A stretch of 45,812 bases of DNA from Desulfurococcales archaeon (GTDB lineage: Archaea > Thermoproteota > Thermoprotei_A > Sulfolobales > NBVN01), in assembly GCA_027002995.1 (NCBI GenBank), contig JALWZB010000105.1:1-45812 (forward strand). Reading direction: 5' to 3'. Shown here piece by piece: positions 30,612 through 40,973 of the stretch. Made by a program: the position numbers and the translations under genes. Every line of letters begins with the position of its first letter. Within the stretch, counting starts at the first letter, position 1. A model generated the notes under the pieces. The model did no database searches, had not been told where the DNA came from, and saw only the letters and a list, made by a program, of their open reading frames with translations.

Positions 30612-33600
30612 TCCCCACCCACCTCCTTAAGTAACCTCTTAATGCTCTCCTTAATCTCCGCGATTAGTGCGTCGTGAGTATCCTTGAACTGGTCATAGGG
30701 TACCTCCTTCATACGGGCTATCTTAACCCTTACTGGTAGTGCCCTAATCTTCTCGAGTGGCACGCCGTTACTTAATGCTCTTAGTGCCTCATGATAGAAC
30801 GTGAGTATGACATCCATCATGAGCACAGTCTTCTCTGGCGGGCAATAACTATCTATTGGATGGAAAGCATTTTGCTGTAGGAAGTCCTCCCTAATCATTC
30901 TGGCTGCATCGAGCAGTAGCTTATCATTGTCAGGTAGTGCATCGGGCCCAACTAACCTAACGATTTCCATGAGTTCTGCCTCACGCTGAAGGATGTTTAA
31001 TGCCTCGTCCCTAAGTCTTCTCCACTGGGGGAATGATTTCCTCCACCAACGCTCAACAGTCTCCACGTAGAGTGAGTAGCTAAGTAACCAGCTCACCGCG
31101 GGGAAGTGCCTGCGGTTAGCTAGTGACACGTCAAGTGCTATTAACGTACCAATATACCTTAGGGTGTTCTGCGTGACTGGCTCACTGAAGTCAGCGCCAG
31201 GAGGTGATACCGCACCGACTATGGTCAGCGACCCCACACGCTCATCCTCACCCAAGCATTTCACTCTCCCTGACCGCTCGTAGAACTCGGCGAGCCTTGA
31301 CCCTAGGTATGCGGGGAAGCCCTCCTCACCAGGCATCTCCTCAAGCCTCGCGGAGATCTCCCTCATTGCCTCAGCCCACCTGGAGGTTGAGTCGGCAACT
31401 AGGAGCACGTCATATCCCATGTCACGGAAGTACTCCCCTATAGTGACTCCTAGGAACACGCTTGTCTCCCTAGCCGCTACAGGCATGTTTGAAGTGTTAG
31501 CAATGAACACGGCCTTCTCAGCTAGAGGCCTTCCTGAGGCCGGGTCCTTGAGCTTAAGGAAGCTGTGGAGGGCATCCGCCATCTCATTACCTCGCTCTCC
31601 GCATCCCACGTAGATGTTCAGCCTAGTGCGTGCCCACTTAGTAAGCGTCTGGAGGAGTACAGTATTATGGTAAATGACCGGGATTTCACCTCCTACAAAT
31701 GTATGTATATCTTCAACTACTAAGTCATAGACTTCGCCTTCATAGTCAATTACATTCACATGCTCTATTTTTTCAAACGTCACGTAATTAAGCACTGGAA
31801 TTAAAGTTCTGAGTCTCTTAACGAGTAGTGATGCCTTATTTTCAATACCGTCATTGAGTGCAGGCAGTGAGGCTATCTTAAGCATAGTTCCGTAACCTAA
31901 CCTCTCACTGTTATAAATATAATTACCTATGCGTATACCTCTTGCTTCTAGGAATCTCTTAGATAGAACTCCGTATATTGAACGTATAAAGGTCGAATCT
32001 AAGGATACTGAGTCCCTTAAGGCTCCTTTGGGTCTCTTTTTGCTTAAGTACTCCCTCAGGTTCCTCACCTTAGGTATATCTAAGTTAATTGCTGACAATA
32101 CTTTCTCATGGAACTTCCTAAGTTCTCTTACACTGGTTATGAAGAGTCTGTATCGTCTATATTTCTCATCTTTGCTAACTGAGTATGCTATCCCCAGCTT
32201 TAGTAGGAGGTAAGTGAGACCTGATATTAACTTATGCGAGGCTGATGTTAATTCTAGCGTGCTTTGATGAAAAGTACCATCACCTAGATATAATCCCCTA
32301 ACGAAAGCACTTACTATGTTAGGCGGTGACTTCATTACTATCCTAGGAACTACCGCGTCCTTAGATTTAGTCCTCTTAGGTAAGTCGAAGATATCCCTAA
32401 GCAGCCTAGCTAGGAGAGCTGACGTAACCTCGATGCAGTAAACAGTATTACATAATTTTTCCCTTCCTCTAACCCCGAATACTTCATATAGAAGTTCATT
32501 AAATCTTTCCCTTAATTCCTTAGAGTTATTAAAGAAGACTACTCTATTGTTAATTACTGAGCCATCAGAGATAAGTAATCCCAGCAATTCAGCTAACTTC
32601 TCGCTCATCCTCTCTGGAATTATTAAAACTGCTTTACTTCTCCTTAGCCCTAAAACCCTCGGGGTGCCTAGGTCTATATTGAAGCAGCCTTTGATTGAAG
32701 TTATTAATCTTAGTGGCACGCCCTTTTCTTTTTTATACATTATGTTCCTCAATGTATTTAGTGATAGTCCTAAGGTCCGACATAACTTACTTAATTCTTT
32801 ACTACTTAACTTCTTAAGGAATTCCCTCACCTTTTTATTAAGTTCTTTATCCCTACTCACCACATCTTCATACTTAGCTAAATTCTCTAAAGGTATCCTA
32901 GGTTCATTACTTGAGATATGTGTTAACACGAGTCTGGGAATAACTAGGTGCATTTCAGGTTTTAGGTCTATAGCTCTAACATACCTTATGGATCCAAAGG
33001 AATCCACTATGGGTAGTTTGTGGTTAGGTGTTACTCTTAATGACTTACCGGTAGATGTCCTAATTTCCACTAGTTTATCCGTATAGCCTCTGTATATGTG
33101 CGTTGCTTTAGCAGGTTTTAACTTGACACCGTCAAATCCTATAACGATAAGGGGTTCTTCGAGCTCTATTAACTCCTCTTTATCACTCAGCTTCATTCTT
33201 CTTCCTTTAGCTTTACGGTATATATCATCTATGGGAACTATGTCCCAGCTAGCTAGGAGCACAGGTGTGCCTGGCGGTACGCATTTTCCGCTACCGAAGC
33301 CTCCGGGCACGGCTGCCTTACCGCCCCTGGCTATCGGGAACATCATGTCAAGCACTCGCTGCCCCGTGATTAAGGGCTCTGTGGGTTCAAGCCTCCTTAC
33401 GTAAGGCCTTGGTTTTCTCACGGGCCACTTCTGAAGCATAGTTAACTCAACTTCCTTCCCATCTACCTCAACCACCGCTATGGGGTCGGTTATTGTGTAG
33501 TCCCCATCACTAACAAGTTCCCTTAACTTCCCATGGATGTTTGGTGGAACCATTATGTAGTGGTCAATGAGTTGAGTCTCCTTGACTACCCCAAGGATTG

Positions 33601-34012
33601 TTCCCGGCCCCACTTTGTCGCCAGGCTTCAATTTACTATTCCTAGTGAAGTGCCACTTAACATCACGCGGGAGTGCCGGGACCTTCACACCCCTCTTCAC
33701 GAAGGGACCTATGAGGCTCCCAATAACTGACAGGGGGCGCTGAAGCCCGTCAAAGACTTTACCAACGATCCCAGGCCCCAACTCAGCGAATAAAAGGCTT
33801 CCTGAGCCCTCCACGGGTTCTCCGACCTCAAGACCTGAGGTATCCTCGTAAACCTGGATGTAAGCGTGGTCACCATGTAAGCCTATGATCTCGCCTATGA
33901 GGCGTTCCTCACCAACATACACCACCTCGTAAACCATGGACCCACTCATACCTTCAGCCACGACCAGCGGGCCTGAGATACGCCTTATCTTACCCACGAC
34001 CAAAGGTATCAC
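30608..34012 (-). CDS. atpA: A/V-type ATP synthase catalytic subunit A, interrupted by an intein
   Basis: 1134 codons. Exteins (residues 1-243 and 784-1134, 594 in total) are a normal subunit A: N-terminal beta barrel, bulge region ([17 protein letters not shown]), P-loop GGFGSGK followed after splicing by T, then [13 protein letters not shown] and the [20 protein letters not shown] catalytic region. The 540-residue insertion begins with Cys right after the P-loop Lys and must be removed for activity. ATG or near-ATG start at 34012 overlaps atpF by 4 nt. Confidence 0.97.
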   Translation of the reverse strand: MIPLVVGKIRRISGPLVVAEGMSGSMVYEVVYVGEERLIGEIIGLHGDHAYIQVYEDTSGLEVGEPVEGSGSLLFAELGPGIVGKVFDGLQRPLSVIGSLIGPFVKRGVKVPALPRDVKWHFTRNSKLKPGDKVGPGTILGVVKETQLIDHYIMVPPNIHGKLRELVSDGDYTITDPIAVVEVDGKEVELTMLQKWPVRKPRPYVRRLEPTEPLITGQRVLDMMFPIARGGKAAVPGGFGSGKCVPPGTPVLLASWDIVPIDDIYRKAKGRRMKLSDKEELIELEEPLIVIGFDGVKLKPAKATHIYRGYTDKLVEIRTSTGKSLRVTPNHKLPIVDSFGSIRYVRAIDLKPEMHLVIPRLVLTHISSNEPRIPLENLAKYEDVVSRDKELNKKVREFLKKLSSKELSKLCRTLGLSLNTLRNIMYKKEKGVPLRLITSIKGCFNIDLGTPRVLGLRRSKAVLIIPERMSEKLAELLGLLISDGSVINNRVVFFNNSKELRERFNELLYEVFGVRGREKLCNTVYCIEVTSALLARLLRDIFDLPKRTKSKDAVVPRIVMKSPPNIVSAFVRGLYLGDGTFHQSTLELTSASHKLISGLTYLLLKLGIAYSVSKDEKYRRYRLFITSVRELRKFHEKVLSAINLDIPKVRNLREYLSKKRPKGALRDSVSLDSTFIRSIYGVLSKRFLEARGIRIGNYIYNSERLGYGTMLKIASLPALNDGIENKASLLVKRLRTLIPVLNYVTFEKIEHVNVIDYEGEVYDLVVEDIHTFVGGEIPVIYHNTVLLQTLTKWARTRLNIYVGCGERGNEMADALHSFLKLKDPASGRPLAEKAVFIANTSNMPVAARETSVFLGVTIGEYFRDMGYDVLLVADSTSRWAEAMREISARLEEMPGEEGFPAYLGSRLAEFYERSGRVKCLGEDERVGSLTIVGAVSPPGADFSEPVTQNTLRYIGTLIALDVSLANRRHFPAVSWLLSYSLYVETVERWWRKSFPQWRRLRDEALNILQREAELMEIVRLVGPDALPDNDKLLLDAARMIREDFLQQNAFHPIDSYCPPEKTVLMMDVILTFYHEALRALSNGVPLEKIRALPVRVKIARMKEVPYDQFKDTHDALIAEIKESIKRLLKEVGGE
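31664..33283 (-). mobile_element. Intein with LAGLIDADG homing endonuclease in atpA
   Basis: 540-residue in-frame intein (atpA residues 244-783) between P-loop Lys and Thr, a recurrent archaeal VMA insertion point. Splicing blocks: A starts [11 protein letters not shown] has VTPNHKLP (TxxH), F has [20 protein letters not shown] ends IPVIYHN with penultimate His and terminal Asn, followed by Thr as the +1 nucleophile. Two LAGLIDADG-type helices are present, [11 protein letters not shown] and [11 protein letters not shown], with both Asp-Gly pairs, so the endonuclease may be active. The DNA is more AT-rich than the exteins, in keeping with recent mobility. Confidence 0.96.
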
Positions 34013-34362
34013 CCGAGTTCCAAAGCTATACCTAAATAACGTCTTATTAAGGAGGAATAATACTCCTTAACCTTCGCCTTAGAGGCGGATGTGATGTCAG
34101 GAACGTAAACAACAATACCCTTACTTAATGATTGCCTCACCTTCTCGAAATAGGGTTTGAGTTTATCCTGCACAATTACTAGTGTTATACCTTTCTTGGA
34201 TAAATCATCAACCACGGCATTCAATGCCTTAAGCACCTTATCATCGGGAGCGTTGATACTAACTATGTACCTCTCACCAGCCCCTCCTAACGCGAAACCA
34301 AGCGTGAAGTACTCATCCCCGACAACGCATATACTACCCTTACTTACCGGTAATTTTGCCAT
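34009..34362 (-). CDS. atpF: A/V-type ATP synthase subunit F
   Basis: 117-residue Rossmann-like stalk subunit (GSICVVGDEYFTLGFALGGA, then ITLVIVQDKLKPYFEKVRQS and YVPDITSASKAKVKEYYSSL). Position between C and A is standard. Overlaps atpC by 23 nt and atpA by 4 nt. Confidence 0.95.
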   Translation of the reverse strand: MAKLPVSKGSICVVGDEYFTLGFALGGAGERYIVSINAPDDKVLKALNAVVDDLSKKGITLVIVQDKLKPYFEKVRQSLSKGIVVYVPDITSASKAKVKEYYSSLIRRYLGIALELG

Positions 34363-35329
34363 AGGCGTTCAACCACCTACTAAGTACTTCATCAAGAAAA
34401 TATTTGCCCAAACCAAGAGCCTGCGATTTAATAAACGATGAAAGGAGAAACGCCTCATACTCCTTCGCAACCATATACGCGATAGTCACATCATGTGAAA
34501 GGGGACTGAACGCCATCTCATCAACACACATGGCATATCTTAGCGTAGCAATGATGAAATCAACCTCTAAGGGATCACTGCCTTCAATAACTTCGGAAAT
34601 CTTGGAGGGTAACTTCGGAAGATCCGCAGAGACTTCCTTACCTTCAAGGAATGCCTCCCTAACCCTTAACTCGAGCATATCAATTAACTTGAGATTCCTC
34701 AAGCACTTATCGAACTTCACCTTAGGCTGAATATTACTGGCTACGGACTCTATTCTGCGCCAGTAGTTCTCAATTACGGAATCGCGTAGGGAATTAACGT
34801 TAAGTTCATGGATAGAGCCTTCAGGGCTCAGCATGAGGGCATCAGCCACTATCATCGCAGGTACTGAACGATACTCTCTGAGTACAGATATTAAATGTTG
34901 TGTGCTCTCAGCGCTTGCGAGTCTTTCCGGTAACCACTCACTAATGAAGGGAAAGCGGGTTAGTACCCTCCGATTTGACGAAAGCTCTCGCAGTGCCTCA
35001 AGTAATCCTAGGAGTTCATACTTTTTCATAAACAATGTAATGAACTGGACGACGTTCTCTCCGGGCTTAGTTAACTCAGCGATGTTCGTTAGATCGTCAT
35101 GCCAGCACTTCATGAGTGTGGCGAAAATCTCCTTAAGGGACGCTTCCCGAAAGTCAATGCCGGTCCGTACCTTCAAGCATTCGATAGCCGGGTAGGGGCT
35201 CAAGGATTCCAAGAAGGTGTTAATGTCTGCTAGGTTGGACTCGTTTAGCGAACGCAATAAATCAGGGGTTACGATGTGTTGAAATTCAACCTTGATTTTC
35301 TCAAGGAAGCTTAGGTTGCCTGAACTCAT
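34340..35329 (-). CDS. atpC: A/V-type ATP synthase subunit C (rotor-stalk coupling)
   Basis: 329 residues, mainly alpha-helical, with three-fold internal repeats typical of subunit C/d, which docks the central stalk on the membrane ring. Sequence is poorly conserved; recognised from operon position, length and the helical C-terminal stretch EYEAFLLSSFIKSQALGLGK. Four-nt overlap with atpE. Confidence 0.9.
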   Translation of the reverse strand: MSSGNLSFLEKIKVEFQHIVTPDLLRSLNESNLADINTFLESLSPYPAIECLKVRTGIDFREASLKEIFATLMKCWHDDLTNIAELTKPGENVVQFITLFMKKYELLGLLEALRELSSNRRVLTRFPFISEWLPERLASAESTQHLISVLREYRSVPAMIVADALMLSPEGSIHELNVNSLRDSVIENYWRRIESVASNIQPKVKFDKCLRNLKLIDMLELRVREAFLEGKEVSADLPKLPSKISEVIEGSDPLEVDFIIATLRYAMCVDEMAFSPLSHDVTIAYMVAKEYEAFLLSSFIKSQALGLGKYFLDEVLSRWLNAYGKITGK

Positions 35330-35937
35330 TTTCGGATTACCCTTTCAGACTGGAATATCTTAGTGTTGAGCATATTCATAATTTCAGGCATTGCCTTCTC
35401 AAGCCGCGTAGTGTAAGTATTATCAATGGCATGCTCTTCATCAATGCTCTCAACGAGTACACCACCTAATCTTCTCGGATCACATAATTCCACAGCAGTC
35501 ACAACGTCCTTAAAATACTCTTGAACAACCTCCTTAATTACATCGGAGTCATTAGGGACTACCTTAACTATCACATCACCAGTAAAGACACCGCTCTCGA
35601 TACTTTCCTTAAGAAGGACCTTAAGAGACTCCTTACGCTTAGGGACAGGTAACTCTGTTAACTCCCTTCGTACCTCTGCCAGGATTTCATTAAGTATTCT
35701 ATTTTTAAGCTTCAGAAGCTCAGTATTAAGTTCCATTAACTTGCTGACATACTCCGCGTTCTTCTTCTCGGTGAATTCCTGTAGCGCCCTCCTCTTAGCG
35801 TTCCTTAACCTCCTATAATATTCCTCCTTAGCCTCGGTAATGATTCTCTCTGCTTCTTCCTTAGCCTTACGTAGTATCTCCTCTGCCTCCCTCTGCGCCT
35901 CCTCCAAAATCCTCTTCCTTAGTTCCTCTAGGCTCAT
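35326..35937 (-). CDS. atpE: A/V-type ATP synthase subunit E (peripheral stalk)
   Basis: 203 residues: a long charged N-terminal coiled coil (ILEEAQREAEEILRKAKEEA) and a globular C-terminal domain (PRRLGGVLVESIDEEHAIDN, TYTTRLEKAMPEIM). Forms the EH stator that holds A3B3. Starts with ATG 35937, 10 bp after atpK. Confidence 0.95.
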   Translation of the reverse strand: MSLEELRKRILEEAQREAEEILRKAKEEAERIITEAKEEYYRRLRNAKRRALQEFTEKKNAEYVSKLMELNTELLKLKNRILNEILAEVRRELTELPVPKRKESLKVLLKESIESGVFTGDVIVKVVPNDSDVIKEVVQEYFKDVVTAVELCDPRRLGGVLVESIDEEHAIDNTYTTRLEKAMPEIMNMLNTKIFQSERVIRK

Positions 35938-35947
35938 AACGCATCGC

Positions 35948-36424
35948 CTACACAGGCAGGCCAGCCACCATGGTGAGAAGTAAGTACCCGAACACTAAAC
36001 CAAGGATCCCGAATAGCTCAACGTAGGACGCGAGTATCATCGTGTGTACCCATATTCCCCCCTTAGTTTTCGGTACCTCTATAATGCCCGACATACACAC
36101 AACGCCCTGCATCCACGCGGATGCGAACTCGGCGCAGAATACGGCTATCCCTATGCCTAGAAAAGCCCAACCCTTAAGGGCGGTTAACTCGCTAACAGAG
36201 GGAAGCACTGACGTGAGACCCAGCAAGGTGAAGATCAGACCATAGAACGTCTGAGTCATGGGTAATGCGGATAGTATCAACACTTGCTTGAAGTACCCGG
36301 GCTCCTCAGCCAACACTGTAAGCCCAGCCGAAGCTGCTCTTGCAGTTCCTATGGATGATCCCGCCAAACCTCCTGCCAGACCCAAGGCTATGCCTAGTGT
36401 CGCAACGAAATTCACGATATCCAC
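35948..36424 (-). CDS. atpK: A/V-type ATP synthase proteolipid subunit K, duplicated, one carboxylate
   Basis: 158 residues, two fused hairpins with four transmembrane helices that build the rotor ring. The repeats align with an offset of 80. The ion-binding Glu is E136 in the second hairpin (LASYVELFGILG) but is M56 in the first (ALPMTQTFYGL). Each subunit therefore has one ion site per four helices, as in eukaryotic V-ATPases and described for Pyrococcus. This lowers ions per turn. The GTG start at 36424 follows 185 bp of AT-rich DNA with TATA-like runs, so K-E-C-F-A-B-D may have its own promoter besides the H-I one. Confidence 0.95.
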   Translation of the reverse strand: MDIVNFVATLGIALGLAGGLAGSSIGTARAASAGLTVLAEEPGYFKQVLILSALPMTQTFYGLIFTLLGLTSVLPSVSELTALKGWAFLGIGIAVFCAEFASAWMQGVVCMSGIIEVPKTKGGIWVHTMILASYVELFGILGLVFGYLLLTMVAGLPV

Positions 36425-36609
36425 GGCGTTGCACCTTCGATATTATAAAATAAGGGGCTTATAAAGAATATTATATAATGAACTATACAAATTTTTCAAA
36501 TTCATAACGTAATGATAGTAATGTATAACAACGGTTGAGGGTATTCCTCGAAGAGAAGTTAAGTATTATATTATGCAAAAATAGTGGATGATCCTTAGCA
36601 GGACCAGGA

Positions 36610-38667
36610 TTAGGAGCTGTGAATTCCGCCAGAACCTATGAGGATGGCGTCCTCAACCTTTATTGTGAAGGGCTGGAACTCTTTCCCATCCCCCTCATAG
36701 AACTTGGGGAGGAACTCCACGAAGCATAATCTCAGTGAGTGAACAAATGCGCCAATTATTCCGAATGCTATGTTCAGCAGGTTAGTTAGTACCATGACGA
36801 TGAACGCTGCTATAGCGCCGAGAACTAATCCTAAAGCATGCATTGGTACTGCCGATGAAACAGCGCCGCCGAGTTCTAAGGAAAGACTATTAAAATTCTG
36901 CGCCAGTAATGTTGTAGCCAGGCCTATCCCCGCTAGCCTCGTGTACGACATCACGTCACCGAGTAGTCCTGTTAGGTCGAAGAGCCAGAACAGCGAGCCC
37001 AGTGCCTTGTAAGCTATTAGCTTACCAACGATTAGTAGGGATAACCCAACAACTATGCCGTACACTAGGTAGTTTGCAAAGGAGTTCAAAGGCGCTGGTA
37101 GGCTAACGTTGAGGAACTTGTACAGGACGTATGGTATGCCGAATACTTCGCTTATGAAGAACCCTATCTTGGAGATGACCTCTCCCTTATCTTTTAATTT
37201 AATGTATTTTATGAATGAGAGAATATGTGCTATGTTAACGTGTACTAGTCCAATAATCAGTGCAAGGTTTATGAAGAACATGGGGTTAAGTAGCGGTAGT
37301 AAAGCCTGTAGCGTTGATCCTGAGGATGCAACAAAGCTTATCCTACCGTTATTGAAGACTATTGAGTACCCGGCAAAGCTGTTGGAGAGTAAACCAAAGA
37401 ATATCGACGATAATGAGAGGTAAGTGCAGAGCCTCTTGAACAACCTGTATCCCTCAGAGTAGGGGTTCTCTATGAACCCTGTCTTCTCTAGAAGGTAGTT
37501 AACTATGATGAACATAGCGGTACCGTAGACCACATCAGCAAACATTAGACCGAAGAATAAGGTAAGGGAGTACGTAATTATTGGGGTCGGGTCATACTCA
37601 TTATAATTTGGAACGCCATAAATCTTCGTTATCATTTCATAGGGCTTAAATATGCGCGGGTTCTTAAGCTTCGTCGGGGGTGTCTTGCCGGGTGGTGGAG
37701 GAGAATCAACGACATACACGTACTTCAAGCCGGTGTAAAGGAAATCCTCCAACCACTTCCTGCTCGAGAGAGGCACCCACCCCTCAACAGCGACTAGATA
37801 CCTTCCCTTCAAAGCGGAGAGGAGAACCTGTAGCCTATCCCTGTACGCTGTGACCACTACCTTACCCAGGGCCAGATCCTTTGAGACCTTGCTTACAAGC
37901 TTCTCGAACTCGTCCTTAAGTTTGCCTAGCTCTGCACGGAGATCCTTGATACGCACCTTTAACTTTTTCAGAAACTCTGAGACAGTGAAGTGCTCTTCGG
38001 GTATCTCGATTACCTTACCTCCAACACTCCTGGAAATCTCATTAACAGCTTCCACATCACCCTTTGGGCCGGCAACTATGATTACTGCCTTCCTATACTC
38101 CTTTAAGGTCACTATGTCAAGCACTACTCGCTGCCTGAGGTCTTCAGGTAACTCAGTGAGAAACTCGTCAACAAGATCTTTCTCCAGCAGTATTGTGTGT
38201 GCAGCCACGATATTCCCGTTAAAGGATACGTTGTCAATGGGGGCATTGCTGTATTTCGGAATTGCAGACAATATTGATAATACCCACAGGATTTCCTCAG
38301 ACTTAGTGATTTCCTCACTGATTTGCTCAATCTTAGCCTTAATGCTCTTGGCTTGTTGTAAAGCTTCCGAGAGTTTGCTCAGCAGGCTTAGGAGGTAGTC
38401 GTGAAGCTTACTTGCTGATATCTCACCATCTAACTTGACGAGGATCTGTCCGGGGATGATTGCGTCGAACTCGCTGAGTACGCGTTCTAGCTTACGTAGT
38501 CTCTCAGCCTCCTTAGAGAGGGCCTCACGATCTTTTTCGCTGATCTCGGTAAGTACCTCGGGGTGTAGGGAACCAGCGCTCTGGAGGGCCTCCAGCAATT
38601 TCCCAGCAAGTTTCTTCTCAGTAAGCACCCTTACGTAGACTACCTTCTCTGGGGTAGATACGATCAT
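36610..38667 (-). CDS. atpI: A/V-type ATP synthase subunit I (membrane stator, subunit a)
   Basis: 685 residues. The N-terminal half is a cytoplasmic coiled-coil arm (residues 1-340) ending in PPPGKTPPTKLKNPRIFKPY. The C-terminal half has about seven to eight transmembrane helices. It contains the conserved ion-channel Arg in DVMSYTRLAGIGLATTLLAQ and the family segment YGTAMFIIVNYLL. Works with ring K. Two bp after atpH. Confidence 0.96.
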   Translation of the reverse strand: MIVSTPEKVVYVRVLTEKKLAGKLLEALQSAGSLHPEVLTEISEKDREALSKEAERLRKLERVLSEFDAIIPGQILVKLDGEISASKLHDYLLSLLSKLSEALQQAKSIKAKIEQISEEITKSEEILWVLSILSAIPKYSNAPIDNVSFNGNIVAAHTILLEKDLVDEFLTELPEDLRQRVVLDIVTLKEYRKAVIIVAGPKGDVEAVNEISRSVGGKVIEIPEEHFTVSEFLKKLKVRIKDLRAELGKLKDEFEKLVSKVSKDLALGKVVVTAYRDRLQVLLSALKGRYLVAVEGWVPLSSRKWLEDFLYTGLKYVYVVDSPPPPGKTPPTKLKNPRIFKPYEMITKIYGVPNYNEYDPTPIITYSLTLFFGLMFADVVYGTAMFIIVNYLLEKTGFIENPYSEGYRLFKRLCTYLSLSSIFFGLLSNSFAGYSIVFNNGRISFVASSGSTLQALLPLLNPMFFINLALIIGLVHVNIAHILSFIKYIKLKDKGEVISKIGFFISEVFGIPYVLYKFLNVSLPAPLNSFANYLVYGIVVGLSLLIVGKLIAYKALGSLFWLFDLTGLLGDVMSYTRLAGIGLATTLLAQNFNSLSLELGGAVSSAVPMHALGLVLGAIAAFIVMVLTNLLNIAFGIIGAFVHSLRLCFVEFLPKFYEGDGKEFQPFTIKVEDAILIGSGGIHSS

Positions 38668-38669
38668 CT

Positions 38670-38975
38670 TTAACTCCCTTGAGCAGTCCCCGCAACCAAC
38701 TCTACAACCTTGGAAACAATTTCACCCTTGTACCGACTATATCTCTCCTCTATTACCCGCTTCCTCCTCTCGAAGTCTTCCTGTGCCTTTTCAAGTTTCA
38801 CACGGAACTCTTCCTCAATTTCCTTAATCTCACCCTCGCTCAATGATGCGTTGATTTCTGCGCTCCTCAATGACTCTGCTTCCTCTTTAGCTTTACGTAG
38901 TATTTCCTCTGCCTCCTTCTTAGCTCTCTCTACGATCTCCTTAGCTTCCCTCTCAATATCGCTTAAGGAAGACAA
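38670..38975 (-). CDS. atpH: A/V-type ATP synthase subunit H (peripheral stalk)
   Basis: 101-residue almost wholly coiled-coil protein (IEREAKEIVERAKKEAEEIL, then EFRVKLEKAQEDFERRKRVI), first gene of the operon. It pairs with subunit E. TTG start at 38975 preceded by GTGAGAGG. Identity rests on length, composition and position before atpI. Confidence 0.9.
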   Translation of the reverse strand: MSSLSDIEREAKEIVERAKKEAEEILRKAKEEAESLRSAEINASLSEGEIKEIEEEFRVKLEKAQEDFERRKRVIEERYSRYKGEIVSKVVELVAGTAQGS

Positions 38976-39158
38976 CCTCTCACTCCCTAAGATTTGTTAG
39001 GGGTTTTCAAATAAGCTTTAGCTTACCGAAGGGAGGTCATCAGCCCTCACACGGTTCTTCATGCTTTTTAAAGTATTTAATCCGCTCCGGAGTGGTCCTC
39101 ATCATGCGCACGCTAATGTTTTTAGAAACTTAATTAACATTACTTCGGGATTGTTGAG

Positions 39159-39905
39159 ATGAGTGAGGAGTATATCGTCAAGTTTGAGCATTCTAGCGCT
39201 AAGCAATTAGTGACGGTCTTGGAGGCGTTAGGGAACATCGTTGATGAGGCGCTATTTAGGTTCACACAGGAGGGCTTGACCGTTAAGGCGCTGGACCCAG
39301 CGCAAATAGCGTTGATAATCATAAAAATGCCCTCGGAGGCATTCCTTGAGTACAGCATAGAGAAAGACCTGGAGGTTGGTGTAAATGTTAACAACCTCAT
39401 CAAGACCCTACCCAAACCTAAGAAAGGCGATAAGTTCGTGTTCAAGGCCAACGAGGAATTCTACGAAGTAATAATAGAAGGTATGTCAACGAAGAGATAC
39501 AAGTATAGATCCATAGAGGTTTCAGCACAGGAAGTTGGTGAGATAACGCCTGAGTTTAAGGTTTCAGCACTCGTAGTTGCTAGGGCCTTTAAGGAGGCCC
39601 TCAAAGACCTTAAGGGTGCTGGCACAATAACTTTCGCCGCTGAGGATGATCAGTACCTCTACTTAAAGGCGCTAGAGGTAAATGCTGAAGCAAGGCTTTC
39701 TAGGATGGGAGGATCCATACTTGAGATGGATGTTAAGGAACCTTCACGAGCTAACTATGATGAGGACTACATATTAAAGGTGCTCAACTTGACAGGCGTG
39801 ACCGATGCCGTAAACATAAAATTTGGGAGTGATGTTCCCCTCTACCTTTCATTCACCCTTGTTGAAGGGGGGAACGTTGAATATCTACTGGCGCCAAAGA
39901 TGTAA
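39159..39905 (+). CDS. pcn: DNA polymerase sliding clamp PCNA
   Basis: 248-residue two-domain clamp that encircles DNA and tethers polymerase, ligase and nucleases. Recognised by GLTVKALDPAQIALIIIKMP, the interdomain region, the second-domain start FKVSALVVARAFKEALKDLK and the C-terminal YLSFTLVEGGNVEYLLAPKM. Crenarchaea often encode three PCNA paralogues forming a heterotrimer; only this one is in the window. ATG at 39159 with a TATA-like run about 90 bp upstream. Confidence 0.97.
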   Translation: MSEEYIVKFEHSSAKQLVTVLEALGNIVDEALFRFTQEGLTVKALDPAQIALIIIKMPSEAFLEYSIEKDLEVGVNVNNLIKTLPKPKKGDKFVFKANEEFYEVIIEGMSTKRYKYRSIEVSAQEVGEITPEFKVSALVVARAFKEALKDLKGAGTITFAAEDDQYLYLKALEVNAEARLSRMGGSILEMDVKEPSRANYDEDYILKVLNLTGVTDAVNIKFGSDVPLYLSFTLVEGGNVEYLLAPKM

Positions 39906-39942
39906 TGATAAGATTTTTATTTGACTGATGATAAAAAATTAA

Positions 39943-40413
39943 GTGGGTGCTACCTTGGCCGTCTTAGATTTAGACGAGATAGACAAGAAATTAATAAATA
40001 TTCTCCAAGAAAATGCCGACCTAACGTACGCAGAGCTAGGAAGGATGCTAGGCATAAGTTCTTCTACAGTCTATATGCGTGTTAAGCGCCTCAAGGAGAG
40101 AGGCATTATTAAGAGAATCGTTGCGGAGGTCTCGCCAGAGACCTTGGGATATAATCTAAGATCCTTAGTCTTCCTTGCAGTAGACATAAAGAAGTATAAT
40201 GATATAGTGCAGGCACTCCTTAAGATTCCGCAGATAAAAGTAATTTACGACATCACAGGAGAATGGACATTCGCACTAGAGATACTTGTCAGGGATCATA
40301 AGGAGCTCTCAGAACTTCTCGACAAAATAGGAACCATTGAAGGCGTCCAGCATACATCAACAGCAGTCGTGCTACGAGTAATTAAGGAGGACAGAAAGGT
40401 AACGCCACCGTGA
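39943..40413 (+). CDS. Lrp/AsnC-family transcriptional regulator
   Basis: 156 residues with an N-terminal winged HTH (DEIDKKLINILQENADLTYA, ELGRMLGISSSTVYMRVKRL) and a C-terminal RAM effector domain (YDITGEWTFALEILVRDHKE). GTG 39943, or TTG 39955, starts it 37 bp after PCNA. Target and ligand are not evident. Its stop overlaps the next gene by 4 nt. Confidence 0.93.
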   Translation: MGATLAVLDLDEIDKKLINILQENADLTYAELGRMLGISSSTVYMRVKRLKERGIIKRIVAEVSPETLGYNLRSLVFLAVDIKKYNDIVQALLKIPQIKVIYDITGEWTFALEILVRDHKELSELLDKIGTIEGVQHTSTAVVLRVIKEDRKVTPP

Positions 40414-40973
40414 AGCCCGTATTCGGGTACTGCTACTTCACGGTAGATAGGTCAGGGCAATTCACGGAAGTAATAGTTTTTGAGTATATCGATGAAGACC
40501 AGGAGTTTACGAAGATCTTATCAGATAATCTTAGGCTACGTGAGGAGTTAACTAAGGTAAGAGAGAACATGCAATCGTTTATCGATGCTGAGGAAGTCAG
40601 GGTGAATGGAAAACGCGTTCGCCCGCGAATAATTAAGGCTTTAGCGGGTATTGCGGGCGACCCGTGTAGACCCTATATATCATTTATCATTAGGTTCAGG
40701 GGGACCCTTAAGCCTGGGCTGAACGTGTATGAGGATAAGTACGAGGAGGACGTTGCTGAGTACGACTACACGGTTACATGGGTTTTACCCCCAGGAAGCC
40801 GTGTTGTTGAAGCTGAGTTTGGGTTTAAGTATGAGGTAGGTCCCGATAATGTAATTTCGTTTAGGGTTCCGAAGGGTTCCTCTACTCCTGGGTATGAGAA
40901 GATACTGTTTTACCTCCCCCCGCTTTCCGAGAAGCACGTAACTGGCGCCAGTAGTACTGAAGAGGGCTCTTAA
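40410..40973 (+). CDS. Protein of unknown function, overlapping priL tail to tail
   Basis: 187 residues from GTG 40410, overlapping the Lrp-type regulator stop, so translation is coupled. The sequence is well formed: YCYFTVDRSGQFTEVIVFEY at the start, a central PRIIKALAGIAGDPCRPYIS, and a beta-rich end (YDYTVTWVLPPGSRVVEAEF). No signal peptide or membrane segment. I do not recognise a family. The last 92 bp overlap the 3' end of the convergent primase gene. Confidence 0.7.
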   Translation: MKPVFGYCYFTVDRSGQFTEVIVFEYIDEDQEFTKILSDNLRLREELTKVRENMQSFIDAEEVRVNGKRVRPRIIKALAGIAGDPCRPYISFIIRFRGTLKPGLNVYEDKYEEDVAEYDYTVTWVLPPGSRVVEAEFGFKYEVGPDNVISFRVPKGSSTPGYEKILFYLPPLSEKHVTGASSTEEGS

